A DNA stretch of 5,237 bases from Actinomycetes bacterium (GTDB taxonomy: Bacteria > Actinomycetota > Thermoleophilia > Solirubrobacterales > Solirubrobacteraceae). The notes beneath the pieces are model-generated. The model saw nothing but the letters and a program-made list of their open reading frames with translations. It did not search any database and had not been told where the DNA came from. The stretch covers positions 1 to 5,237 of the forward strand of contig JAEZDB010000473.1 in NCBI GenBank assembly GCA_023429855.1, written 5' to 3'. Position 1 is the first letter of the stretch. Each line of letters opens with the position of its first letter. The translations under genes and the position numbers were made by a program. Of the stretch, positions 1-5,237 are shown one piece after another.

Positions 1-1359
1 GCCGGGCGGCATGCCGCGCCCGTCGTCGCGCACCACGAGCTCGGCGCCGCCAGGCGCCGCGCGCAGCACCACCCGCACGGCGGTCGGATCGGCGTGGCGG
101 ATCGCGTTCGTGAGCGACTCCTGCGCGATCCGATAGAGGACGAGCTCCACCTCGGGCCGCAGCGACGGCACCGCAAGCCGGTCCTGCCCAAGCTCGCGCT
201 CGATGCGCACGCCGCTCTGACTCGCTACGCGCGAACAGAGCGCGATGAGCGCGTTCACGAGGCCGAGGTCGTCGAGGGCCTCGGGTCGCAGCTCGCGCGA
301 GAGCCGGCGCACCTCTTCGACACCGGCCTGGGCACTCGTGCCGAGCTGCGCCAGCAGGTCGCGGTCCACCTCGCCCGTGAGCGCGGCGGCCCGCTCGGCC
401 TGGATCGCGATCGCCGTCAGCGTCTGCCCGACTTGGTCGTGCAGTTCTCGAGCGATCCGCAGGCGCTCGTCCTCCTGTGCGGCCAGAGCACGGCGCGCGC
501 TCTCGCGGCGCTCGGTCTCGAGCCGATCGAGCATCCCGTTGAACGCACCCGTGAGCGCCTCGACCTCGGCGCCGCCCCGGTTCGCGGCCGGCAGCCGGCG
601 CCCAGGGGCGAGCGGGTCGATCGACCGCATGAGCGACGTCATCTCCCGCAGCGGCGCCAGCGTGCGGCGCAGCAAGGCGAAGTCGGCGACGAGCATGACC
701 ACGAGGCCGCCGGTCACGACGAGCACCTCGTTGAGGACCACGCTGCTGCTCACCGTGAGCGGCGAGACGATGAGGAGGAGGGTCGCGAGGACCAGAATGA
801 ACGCGTTCGCGGCGAAGAGCCGCGCCAGCAGAGAGGCGCGCAGCTGCATGCCCCTCCATGATGACCACGGCGCCCGGCGGCGTGGCCCAAACGCTGCGTC
901 CGGTTTCGCCGAGCCCGCGCGTGGTGGCGAGCGCGGCACCAGCAACACCGGGCACGGCGCGTGCCTCACCAGGCTTCGCGCCACGCTTCCGCGTAGCGCG
1001 CCCAGTGGCCCGCGCCGTGCCGGGGCCCCAGCCACGACGAGGTCGGCGCCGAGCTCGAGGGCGATCAGCCGCACGTCCTGAACGGCGTCGCCGACGGTCA
1101 CCAGCGCGTCGACGTCGACGCCGGGCGGCGCCGACGCCATGAGTCCGCGCAGCCGCGTGCGCCATTGCCGCTCGCTATCGGTGGCGAGCAGATCTGACGC
1201 GATCGCCTCGGCATGGTCGACCGGTTCGTCGACAGGGTCGGTCGTCACGTGGACAAGCGTGACCTTCGCGCCCGAGCGCTCGGCCAGGTCGAAGGCGACG
1301 GGCAGCGCTCCGGCGGCCCGCTCGCTTTCGTCCATGGCTACGCAGATCCGGTCGAGCAT
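1..1359 (-). CDS. Usp-domain/NarL-type sensor histidine kinase fusion (3' end cut off by the window edge)
   Basis: Reading the minus strand from ATG at 1359 gives 453 codons with no stop to base 1. Residues 1-142 are a universal stress protein domain: strand 1 ICVAMDESE, then VTLVHV, a VTVGDA turn, DLVVAGAPARR, the nucleotide-loop GSVARSL and the typical ending HAPCPVLLVP. Residues 143-170 are a Pro/Arg-rich linker. From Met171 a two-helix membrane segment follows (about 178-198 and 207-230, with a very short outside loop), then HAMP (about 231-283), a HisKA_3 box RIARELHDQVGQ with phospho-acceptor His307, and a HATPase domain with N-box ESLTNAIRHA (Asn418) and G1 box DDGRG (445-449). The rest of the ATPase lies beyond the left edge. 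The family autophosphorylates and passes phosphate to a LuxR/NarL-type regulator, not seen here. There is almost no extracytoplasmic sensor, so the cytoplasmic Usp domain may be the input; that is inference. The start at 1359 has only a weak purine stretch (AAGAGA) in front. Alternative: two genes whose intervening stop was lost, with the kinase starting at 849. Confidence 0.85.
   Translation of the reverse strand, partial: MLDRICVAMDESERAAGALPVAFDLAERSGAKVTLVHVTTDPVDEPVDHAEAIASDLLATDSERQWRTRLRGLMASAPPGVDVDALVTVGDAVQDVRLIALELGADLVVAGAPARRGPLGALRGSVARSLVRHAPCPVLLVPRSPPRAGSAKPDAAFGPRRRAPWSSWRGMQLRASLLARLFAANAFILVLATLLLIVSPLTVSSSVVLNEVLVVTGGLVVMLVADFALLRRTLAPLREMTSLMRSIDPLAPGRRLPAANRGGAEVEALTGAFNGMLDRLETERRESARRALAAQEDERLRIARELHDQVGQTLTAIAIQAERAAALTGEVDRDLLAQLGTSAQAGVEEVRRLSRELRPEALDDLGLVNALIALCSRVASQSGVRIERELGQDRLAVPSLRPEVELVLYRIAQESLTNAIRHADPTAVRVVLRAAPGGAELVVRDDGRGMPPG
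847..857 (-). promoter_or_regulatory. Possible internal start of the kinase part (GGAGGGG-C-ATG)
   Basis: Plus-strand CCCCTCC at 851-857 reads GGAGGGG on the coding strand and is followed after one base by an in-frame ATG at 849-847. From there the product (MQLRASLLARLF...) looks like the natural N-terminus of a membrane sensor kinase, with a short basic lead followed by the first membrane helix. The spacing is very short for a Shine-Dalgarno site (3 nt after the GGAGG core). It may be a relic of a separate kinase gene or a working second start giving a Usp-less isoform. Confidence 0.4.
934..1359 (-). other. Universal stress protein (UspA-like) domain of the fusion
   Basis: This part encodes residues 1-142, the length of a whole stand-alone Usp. 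The hallmark ATP loop of ATP-binding Usp proteins is G-2x-G-9x-G(S/T). Here it reads G111-A-P-A114-RRGPLGALR-G124-S125, so spacing is perfect but the second glycine is alanine. The early acidic residue Asp10 in VAMDES, which contacts adenine nucleotides in the family, is present. The domain most likely keeps the Usp fold; whether it binds ATP or another nucleotide (Usp domains of some KdpD kinases bind c-di-AMP) cannot be read from sequence. Confidence 0.85.
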
Positions 1360-1459
1360 GTCTCTTGAGGTTCGCGCCGCGTGTCGGCCCGCGCCATGGG
1401 CCCGTGTACCCATCTGGGCCCTCACATGGGGCGTTGCACCCAGCCCGGAATGGGTACAG
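1360..1459. promoter_or_regulatory. Divergent intergenic region with clustered ATGGG/CCCAT elements
   Basis: This is the only space between the minus-strand Usp-kinase and the plus-strand permease, so it should hold both promoters. The pentamer ATGGG occurs at 1396, 1426, 1450 and 1466 (the last inside the proposed permease start), and its complement CCCAT at 1409. TGGGCCC is repeated at 1397 and 1415, 18 bp apart. A weak promoter-like pair for the plus strand is TTGCAC (1434-1439) and TACAGA (1455-1460), but the 15-bp spacer is short. If real, it would move the permease start to TTG 1505. No convincing minus-strand promoter was seen. Confidence 0.5.
1405..1458. repeat. 9-bp perfect inverted repeat in the divergent promoter region
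   Basis: TGTACCCAT at 1405-1413 and ATGGGTACA at 1450-1458 are exact reverse complements, with 36 bp between them. A shorter nested pair is ATGGG (1396-1400) and CCCAT (1409-1413), with 8 bp between. The arms could be operator half-sites for a regulator controlling both divergent genes, possibly the OmpR-type regulator encoded downstream or an unseen NarL-type one. The binding protein is not known. Confidence 0.5.
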
Positions 1460-2758
1460 ATGCCGATGGGAGCCAGGCCACTCGGTCGCGAGCCTGTTGG
1501 CAGGTTGCTCCTCTCCGTCTTGATCTTCCTCGTCGCGCTGGCCTTCATCGCCACCGAGCGAGGCCACCGCACCGTGATCGCCCTCGTCGGCGCCACCGCC
1601 GTCCTGCTCACCCAGGTGATCGACCAGGAGCTAGCGCTGCATGCGATCGAGTGGGAGGCGCTCGGCCTCCTCGCCGGGATGATGGTCGTCGTCAAGCTGA
1701 CCGAAACGACCGGCGTCTACACGTACCTCGCGATCAAGGCGGCGCAGGCGGCCAAAGGGCGCTCGTTCCGGCTCGTCCTGGCGCTCGGTGCCTCGACGGC
1801 GGTCCTCTCGGCGTTCCTCGACAACCTCACGACGATCCTCCTGCTCGTCCCCATCACGTTCTTGCTGGCCGACGCGCTCGACATCGACCCGATCCCGCTG
1901 ATCCTGATCGAGGTGCTGGCCTGCAACATCGGCGGCACCGCCACCCTGATCGGCGACCCGCCCAACATCATGATCGCGGGCGCCACCGACCTGTCGTTCA
2001 TGGACTTCATCGTGAACCTCGCGCCGATCGCCTACCTCACCTGCGCGCTGGTGATCTGCGGGCTGTACCTCTTCTGGCGAGGCCGGCTGCAGGTCAAGCC
2101 CGAGGCGCGAGAGCGCGTGATGGAGCTCGACGCCGAGGCCGCCATCGAGGATCCCGCCGAGCTGCGGCGGCTGCTGCCGGTCCTCCTGATCACGATCCTC
2201 GCGTTCTTCGTGCACAAGCCGCTCGGGTTCGAGCCGGCCACGGTCGCGCTCTCCGGCGCCTCCGTGATGCTGCTGCTCACCCGCCAGTCGGTCGAAGACA
2301 CCCTCGCGTCGATCGAGTGGGCGACGCTGTTCTTCTTCGTCGGCCTCTTCGTGATGGTCGGGGCGCTCGAGCACACCGGCGCCGTCGGCAAGCTCGCCGA
2401 GGGCATCGTCGAGGTCACCGGCGGCGACCGCACCGCAGAGCTGCTCGGCATCACCTGGACCGCCGCCCTGGTCGGCGGTGTGATCGACAACATTCCGCTG
2501 ACCGCGACGATGATCCCCGTCGTCGACCAGATCTCCGCCGGGACCGGCGACGACGCCTACTGGTGGGCGCTCGCGCTGGGGGCCTGCTTCGGCGGCAACA
2601 TGACGCTGATCGCAGCAGCACCCAACGTCGCCGCAGCCGCGATGGCGAGCCGAAACGGTCGACCGATCGGCTTCGTGCAGTTCCTCAAGGTCGGCGTTCC
2701 GGTGACCTTCTTCTCGATGTTCATGGTCACCGGCTACCTGCTCCTGCGATACGCCTGA
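1460..2758 (+). CDS. ArsB/NhaD-type (IT superfamily) membrane permease
   Basis: A polytopic membrane protein of 432 residues, typical for bacterial ArsB/NhaD/P-protein-like anion or Na+/H+ transporters, which carry out ion-coupled secondary transport across the inner membrane. The two inverted halves of the family are visible. Half one has the helix-break FLDNLTT (Asp121, Asn122) and the hallmark NIGGTATLIGDPPNIMIAG (about 156-174). Half two repeats these as VIDNIPLT (Asp343, Asn344) and GGNMTLIAAAPN (378-389). A central cytoplasmic linker (about 210-235, charged, ARERVMELDAEAA) separates the halves. Substrate cannot be assigned; arsenite, Na+/H+, carboxylate or other anions are all possible, and no arsR/arsC neighbour is seen. 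The start is uncertain: ATG 1460, ATG 1466 or TTG 1505, none with a good ribosome site. The in-frame ATG at 1358 would add 34 non-hydrophobic residues and overlap the divergent gene, so it was not chosen. The CBS gene follows after 12 nt. Confidence 0.9.
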   Translation: MPMGARPLGREPVGRLLLSVLIFLVALAFIATERGHRTVIALVGATAVLLTQVIDQELALHAIEWEALGLLAGMMVVVKLTETTGVYTYLAIKAAQAAKGRSFRLVLALGASTAVLSAFLDNLTTILLLVPITFLLADALDIDPIPLILIEVLACNIGGTATLIGDPPNIMIAGATDLSFMDFIVNLAPIAYLTCALVICGLYLFWRGRLQVKPEARERVMELDAEAAIEDPAELRRLLPVLLITILAFFVHKPLGFEPATVALSGASVMLLLTRQSVEDTLASIEWATLFFFVGLFVMVGALEHTGAVGKLAEGIVEVTGGDRTAELLGITWTAALVGGVIDNIPLTATMIPVVDQISAGTGDDAYWWALALGACFGGNMTLIAAAPNVAAAAMASRNGRPIGFVQFLKVGVPVTFFSMFMVTGYLLLRYA

Positions 2759-2763
2759 GGTGA
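2757..2763 (+). promoter_or_regulatory. Strong Shine-Dalgarno GAGGTGA deciding a TTG start
   Basis: GAGGTGA overlaps the stop codon of the permease (TGA at 2756-2758) and stands 7 nt before TTG at 2771. No ATG or GTG in the CBS frame lies nearby, so this site supports the TTG start and indicates translational coupling of the two genes. Confidence 0.75.
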
Positions 2764-2770
2764 CACGCTC

Positions 2771-3241
2771 TTGCTCATCGACACCCTCCTCCGCGACGTT
2801 CCAATCCTCCGCCAAGACGACACCGTCTCGGCCGCTGCCGGCTGGGTGATCGCCTCTGGCCAACCGGCGCTGCCGGTGGTCAAGGCCGACGGCCGACTGC
2901 ACGGCATCTTCGGCGAGCGCGAGTTCATGGCGGCGATCTTCCCCGGCTACGTGAGCGAGCTGAAGTTCGCCGGCTTCGTGCGGCAGTCGCTCGACGACGC
3001 GATCCGCCAGCGGGCCGCCGCGCTCGCCGACCCGGTCGGCGCCCACACCAACCGGGAGCGGATCGCGGTGCGCGAGAGCCACTCCGCGGCCCAGCTTGCC
3101 GAGACGTTCCTGCACCACCGCGTGCTGATCGTGCCCGTCGTTGACGGCGAGCGGCGCGTGCGCGGCGTCGTGACCCGGTCGGACTTCTTCGCTCGGCTCG
3201 TCGAGCGCGCGCCGGCTCCCGACGCGCCGCTTCCCGAATAG
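2771..3241 (+). CDS. Two-CBS-domain protein
   Basis: A soluble protein of 156 residues made of a CBS pair (Bateman module). CBS1 (about 8-62) contains VPILRQDDTVSAAAGWVI, PALPVVKADGRLHGIF and GEREFMAAI. CBS2 (about 85-146) contains RIAVRESHSAAQLAETF, VLIVPVVDGERRVRGVV and TRSDFFARLV. The T/S-x-x-D-type ends of each unit (GERE, TRSD) are where CBS proteins usually bind the ribose or phosphate of adenine nucleotides; CBS2 keeps the Asp, while CBS1 has Glu instead. There is no membrane segment, signal peptide or added catalytic domain. The start is TTG with a strong ribosome site, and the 12-nt gap to the permease suggests one transcript. The likely role is sensing adenylate or another nucleotide and adjusting the permease or reporting to the signalling genes; this is inferred from position only. 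The short C-terminal tail is Ala/Pro-rich. Confidence 0.88.
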   Translation: MLIDTLLRDVPILRQDDTVSAAAGWVIASGQPALPVVKADGRLHGIFGEREFMAAIFPGYVSELKFAGFVRQSLDDAIRQRAAALADPVGAHTNRERIAVRESHSAAQLAETFLHHRVLIVPVVDGERRVRGVVTRSDFFARLVERAPAPDAPLPE

Positions 3242-3246
3242 CGCGT

Positions 3247-3297
3247 CGCGACCAGGCCAAACCATCGTCCGTGACGACAGCGTTGGTGCTGGTCGCG
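3247..3297 (+). terminator. Extended stem-loop between the CBS and response-regulator genes
   Basis: Three nested complementary segments fold into one long hairpin. The outer stem is CGCGACCAG (3247-3255) with CTGGTCGCG (3289-3297), 9 of 9 paired. The middle is CCAA (3257-3260) with TTGG (3283-3286). The apex is TCGTC (3265-3269) with GACGA (3273-3277) around a CGT loop. No T-tract follows, so it is not a classic intrinsic terminator. It could be a U-less terminator of the kind proposed in high-GC bacteria, an attenuator, an mRNA-stabilising element or an operator. It begins 6 nt after the CBS stop and ends 26 nt before the next start. Confidence 0.55.
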
Positions 3298-3323
3298 GAG
3301 AGCCACCGTGCGACCATGCACCG

Positions 3324-4004
3324 ATGGCCCAGGTGATCGGCATCTGCGAGGACGACGCCGCGCTGCGGTCGGTGTTGGTCCGAGGGCTAGAGGACGAGGG
3401 GTTCGAGGTCGCCGCCGTCGGGACCGGGCGTGAGGCGATCGAGCGGTTCGGCCACGGCGGCGTGGCGTCGCCTGACGCGATCGTGCTCGACGTCGGCCTG
3501 CCCGATGCCGACGGGCGCGACGTCTGCCAGGCGCTGCGCGCCACCGGCGTGACGACCCCCGTCCTCTTCCTCACCGCCCGCGATGCCGTGGTCGACCGCG
3601 TGGCGGGCTTCCGCTCCGGCGGGGATGACTACCTTGCGAAGCCGTTCGTGCTCGTCGAGCTGATCGTGCGCCTCGAAGCCCTGCTGCGCCGTGCTCAGCC
3701 AGCCGAGCCGCGCCCCGCCGCGTCGATCGGCCTGGTGCTCGACCCGGCCGCGCACACGGTGGCGACGGGCGACGAAAGCGTGCTCCTGACCCCCACCGAG
3801 TTCCGCCTGCTGGGCGCGCTGGCCCGCGAGCCGGGCGCCGTGGTGCGTCGCCGCGCTCTGGTCAAAGCCGGCTGGCCCGACGGCGCCACCGTACACGACA
3901 ACACCCTCGACTCGTACCTGGCCCGGCTGCGGCGCAAGCTTCGCGACGTCGGCGCAGCTGAGACGATCGTGACGGTGCGCGGCGTGGGATACCGGCTGCA
4001 GTGA
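3324..4004 (+). CDS. OmpR/PhoB-family response regulator transcription factor
   Basis: 226 residues, the usual length for the family. The receiver domain (about 3-115) has acidic pocket E9/D10/D11, phospho-acceptor Asp56 in IVLDVGLP, the switch Thr84 in LFLTARD, and Lys106 in GGDDYLAKPF. The winged-helix DNA-binding domain (about 128-225) has LLTPTEFRLLGAL, the recognition-helix region VHDNTLDSYLARLRRKL and the closing wing TIVTVRGVGYRLQ. All key residues are intact, so it should be a working phosphorylation-dependent DNA-binding regulator. The partner kinase overlaps its stop by 4 nt. The start at ATG 3324 gives the normal MAQVIGICEDD beginning, but no Shine-Dalgarno lies at proper distance (GGAG at 3297-3300 is too far). 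GTG 3333 is an alternative, and the transcript may be leaderless. Targets are unknown; the nearby permease promoter is an obvious candidate. Confidence 0.95.
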   Translation: MAQVIGICEDDAALRSVLVRGLEDEGFEVAAVGTGREAIERFGHGGVASPDAIVLDVGLPDADGRDVCQALRATGVTTPVLFLTARDAVVDRVAGFRSGGDDYLAKPFVLVELIVRLEALLRRAQPAEPRPAASIGLVLDPAAHTVATGDESVLLTPTEFRLLGALAREPGAVVRRRALVKAGWPDGATVHDNTLDSYLARLRRKLRDVGAAETIVTVRGVGYRLQ

Positions 4005-5237
4005 GCCGCCTCGGACTCCGCGCACGCGTCACGCTCGCCTGGGTCGGCGTGCTGCTGGCGTCGATCATCGTGCTCGGCGTGGCGGGCAACGCGCTGCTGC
4101 GTCACCAGCTCAAGGGCGACGCCACCGTCGTACTCAAGGCGCGCGCCGACGCGCTGCTCACCACGGTCGCGCTCGACGACGACGGCGAGGTGATCGTGCG
4201 CGACCAGCCGCTCGCCGACGCGCCGGGCTACCAGACGTGGGTGTTTGCGGGCGACCGAACGGTCGCGAGCCCGCCGTCGTCGTACCGCGGGAGCCCGGCG
4301 GCGCAGGAGCTGCGAAACGTCACGGAACCCACCGAGCAGACCTCGCCCAGTGGCGTGGTGCGATTCCTGGCGGAGCCGATCAAGGACCCCGAAACGGGCG
4401 AACCGATCGCCGTCGCGGTCGTGGGTCTCACCATGCTGCCGTACCAACGGACCGAGGACAGAGCGCTGATCGGGACCGCCGTCTTCGGCCTGTTGGTGCT
4501 CCTGATCGGTGCGGCGCTCGCCTGGCGGGCAGTCGGCGCGGCGCTGGCGCCGGTCGCGCAGATGGCGCATGACGCCGAGGAGTGGAGCGAGCACGACCTC
4601 GACCGGCGCTTCGACCTCGGCCCCGCACACGACGAGCTAACCGGCCTCGCGGTGACCCTCGACGGGCTCCTCAACCGGATCGCCGCCAGCCGCCGGCAGG
4701 AGCAGCGCTTCTCCGGAGAGATGGCCCATGAGATCCGGACCCCGCTGGCCGCCGTGCGCGGCGAGGCCGAGCTCCTGCGGCGCCGCGCCGACGACCCAGA
4801 GGCCGTGCGTGCGGGCGTTGACGCGGTGCTCGGGCACGCCGACCGCATGGCCGATGTCGTTGACGTGCTCATGCGGTCGGTCCGCGAAAGCAGCGACGAC
4901 CTGGCCGACGGCACGGGCGACGCGCTCGGGGCGGCGCAGCGCGTCGTCGATGCTTCGGCGGGGCTCGCCGCCGACCAGGGGGTCGAGCTGTCACTGGCAC
5001 CAGCCGACGGGCTCCCGGTCGTCGGCGCCCCCGGCGACCTCATCGAGCGCGCGCTCCAGCCGCTCGTCGATAACGCGGTGCGGTATGCCGAGCACCGCGT
5101 GGTCGTCTCGACGGGCGAGGAGGACGGGGGCGTGTGGATCGCCGTCGACGACGACGGACCCGGCGTGCCTGCCGACCTCGCCGACACGCTGTGGGACCCC
5201 GGCGTCCGCGACCCCGGCGAGTCGGGCGGCGGCCTAG
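4001..5237 (+). CDS. HAMP/HisKA sensor histidine kinase (3' end cut off by the window edge)
   Basis: The frame opens with GTG at 4001, overlapping the regulator stop as GTGA, and stays open for 412 codons to the edge. Order: basic N-terminus MSRLGLRARV, membrane helix 1 (about 10-31), an extracytoplasmic sensor of about 120 residues with no recognised fold, membrane helix 2 (about 155-178), HAMP (about 178-230), HisKA with H-box FSGEMAHEIRTPLAAV (His243), then HATPase with N-box LVDNAVRYAE (Asn358) and G1 box DDDGPG (383-388). The last bases, ESGGGL, enter the G2 box, so only the final part of the ATPase is missing. It is a class I transmembrane kinase that phosphorylates the adjacent OmpR-type regulator. 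The overlap implies translational coupling and equal dosage. The signal is unknown; the outside domain is charged and Pro/Gly-rich and has no cysteines, so it gives no obvious redox or metal motif. Confidence 0.93.
   Translation, partial: MSRLGLRARVTLAWVGVLLASIIVLGVAGNALLRHQLKGDATVVLKARADALLTTVALDDDGEVIVRDQPLADAPGYQTWVFAGDRTVASPPSSYRGSPAAQELRNVTEPTEQTSPSGVVRFLAEPIKDPETGEPIAVAVVGLTMLPYQRTEDRALIGTAVFGLLVLLIGAALAWRAVGAALAPVAQMAHDAEEWSEHDLDRRFDLGPAHDELTGLAVTLDGLLNRIAASRRQEQRFSGEMAHEIRTPLAAVRGEAELLRRRADDPEAVRAGVDAVLGHADRMADVVDVLMRSVRESSDDLADGTGDALGAAQRVVDASAGLAADQGVELSLAPADGLPVVGAPGDLIERALQPLVDNAVRYAEHRVVVSTGEEDGGVWIAVDDDGPGVPADLADTLWDPGVRDPGESGGGL

Noticed and set aside
94..1142. Plus-strand open frames over the left third
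   Set aside because: They are antisense shadows of the Usp-kinase gene; their translations are Arg/Ala/Ser-rich without any family motif.
1139..1459. N-terminal extension of the permease frame upstream of 1460 (ATG 1139 or ATG 1358)
   Set aside because: The added residues are not hydrophobic or conserved-looking and lie antisense to the Usp domain or in the repeat-rich intergenic DNA; family proteins start just before the first membrane helix.
1460..2758. Naming the permease arsB or nhaD
   Set aside because: Only superfamily hallmarks are visible; no ars genes lie nearby and substrate cannot be told from the sequence alone.
1631..3574. Long minus-strand open frame of 647 codons across the permease, CBS and regulator genes
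   Set aside because: Its product is highly charged low-complexity sequence (runs rich in Arg, Asp, Glu, Gly, His) typical of the reverse frame of GC-rich genes, while the plus strand holds clear conserved families.
3695..5187. Minus-strand open frames over the OmpR regulator and its kinase
   Set aside because: Low-complexity Ser/Arg/Ala products opposite well-conserved two-component domains; shadows.
1..5237. CRISPR array, tRNA, rRNA, insertion sequence or phage genes
   Set aside because: No regularly spaced repeats, cloverleaf-like segments, transposase or integrase motifs, or terminal inverted repeats were seen; the window is explained by ordinary chromosomal genes.

Overview
The window is GC-rich and gene-dense. 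Third codon positions are strongly G/C, start codons include GTG and TTG, and adjacent genes overlap or sit very close. This points to a high-GC bacterium. The protein style (OmpR-type regulator with a GTGA-overlapping HAMP kinase, compact NarL-type kinase, Usp proteins) suggests an actinobacterium, possibly of the Thermoleophilia/Solirubrobacterales kind. That placement is inference; no rRNA or other taxonomic marker is present.

Layout. Positions 1-1359 (minus strand, running off the left edge) form one uninterrupted reading frame. It joins an N-terminal universal stress protein (Usp) domain to a complete-looking NarL/DesK-type sensor kinase: two membrane helices, HAMP, HisKA_3 and HATPase. 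About 100 bp of intergenic DNA follows (1360-1459), full of ATGGG/CCCAT repeats, and transcription diverges from it. On the plus strand lie an ArsB/NhaD-type (IT superfamily) membrane permease (1460-2758), a small two-CBS-domain protein (TTG start at 2771, ends 3241), an elaborate hairpin-forming intergenic segment (3247-3297), an OmpR-family response regulator (3324-4004), and its partner HAMP/HisKA sensor kinase (4001 to beyond the right edge).

How the genes may work together. The permease and CBS protein are very probably co-translated: there is a 12-nt gap with a strong Shine-Dalgarno sequence overlapping the permease stop. A soluble CBS pair next to a transporter suggests control by nucleotide or energy status. 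The OmpR regulator and kinase form a classic two-component pair with a 4-nt overlap. The hairpin between CBS and regulator may terminate or attenuate the permease-CBS transcript. The divergent Usp-kinase may have its own NarL-type regulator just outside the left edge. The window would then be a stress/ion-homeostasis module with two different two-component systems around one transporter. Substrate and signals cannot be read from the sequence.

The most notable item is the in-frame Usp-to-histidine-kinase fusion. It is reminiscent of the Usp domain in KdpD but has a different architecture, and it retains an internal ATG where a stand-alone kinase would start.
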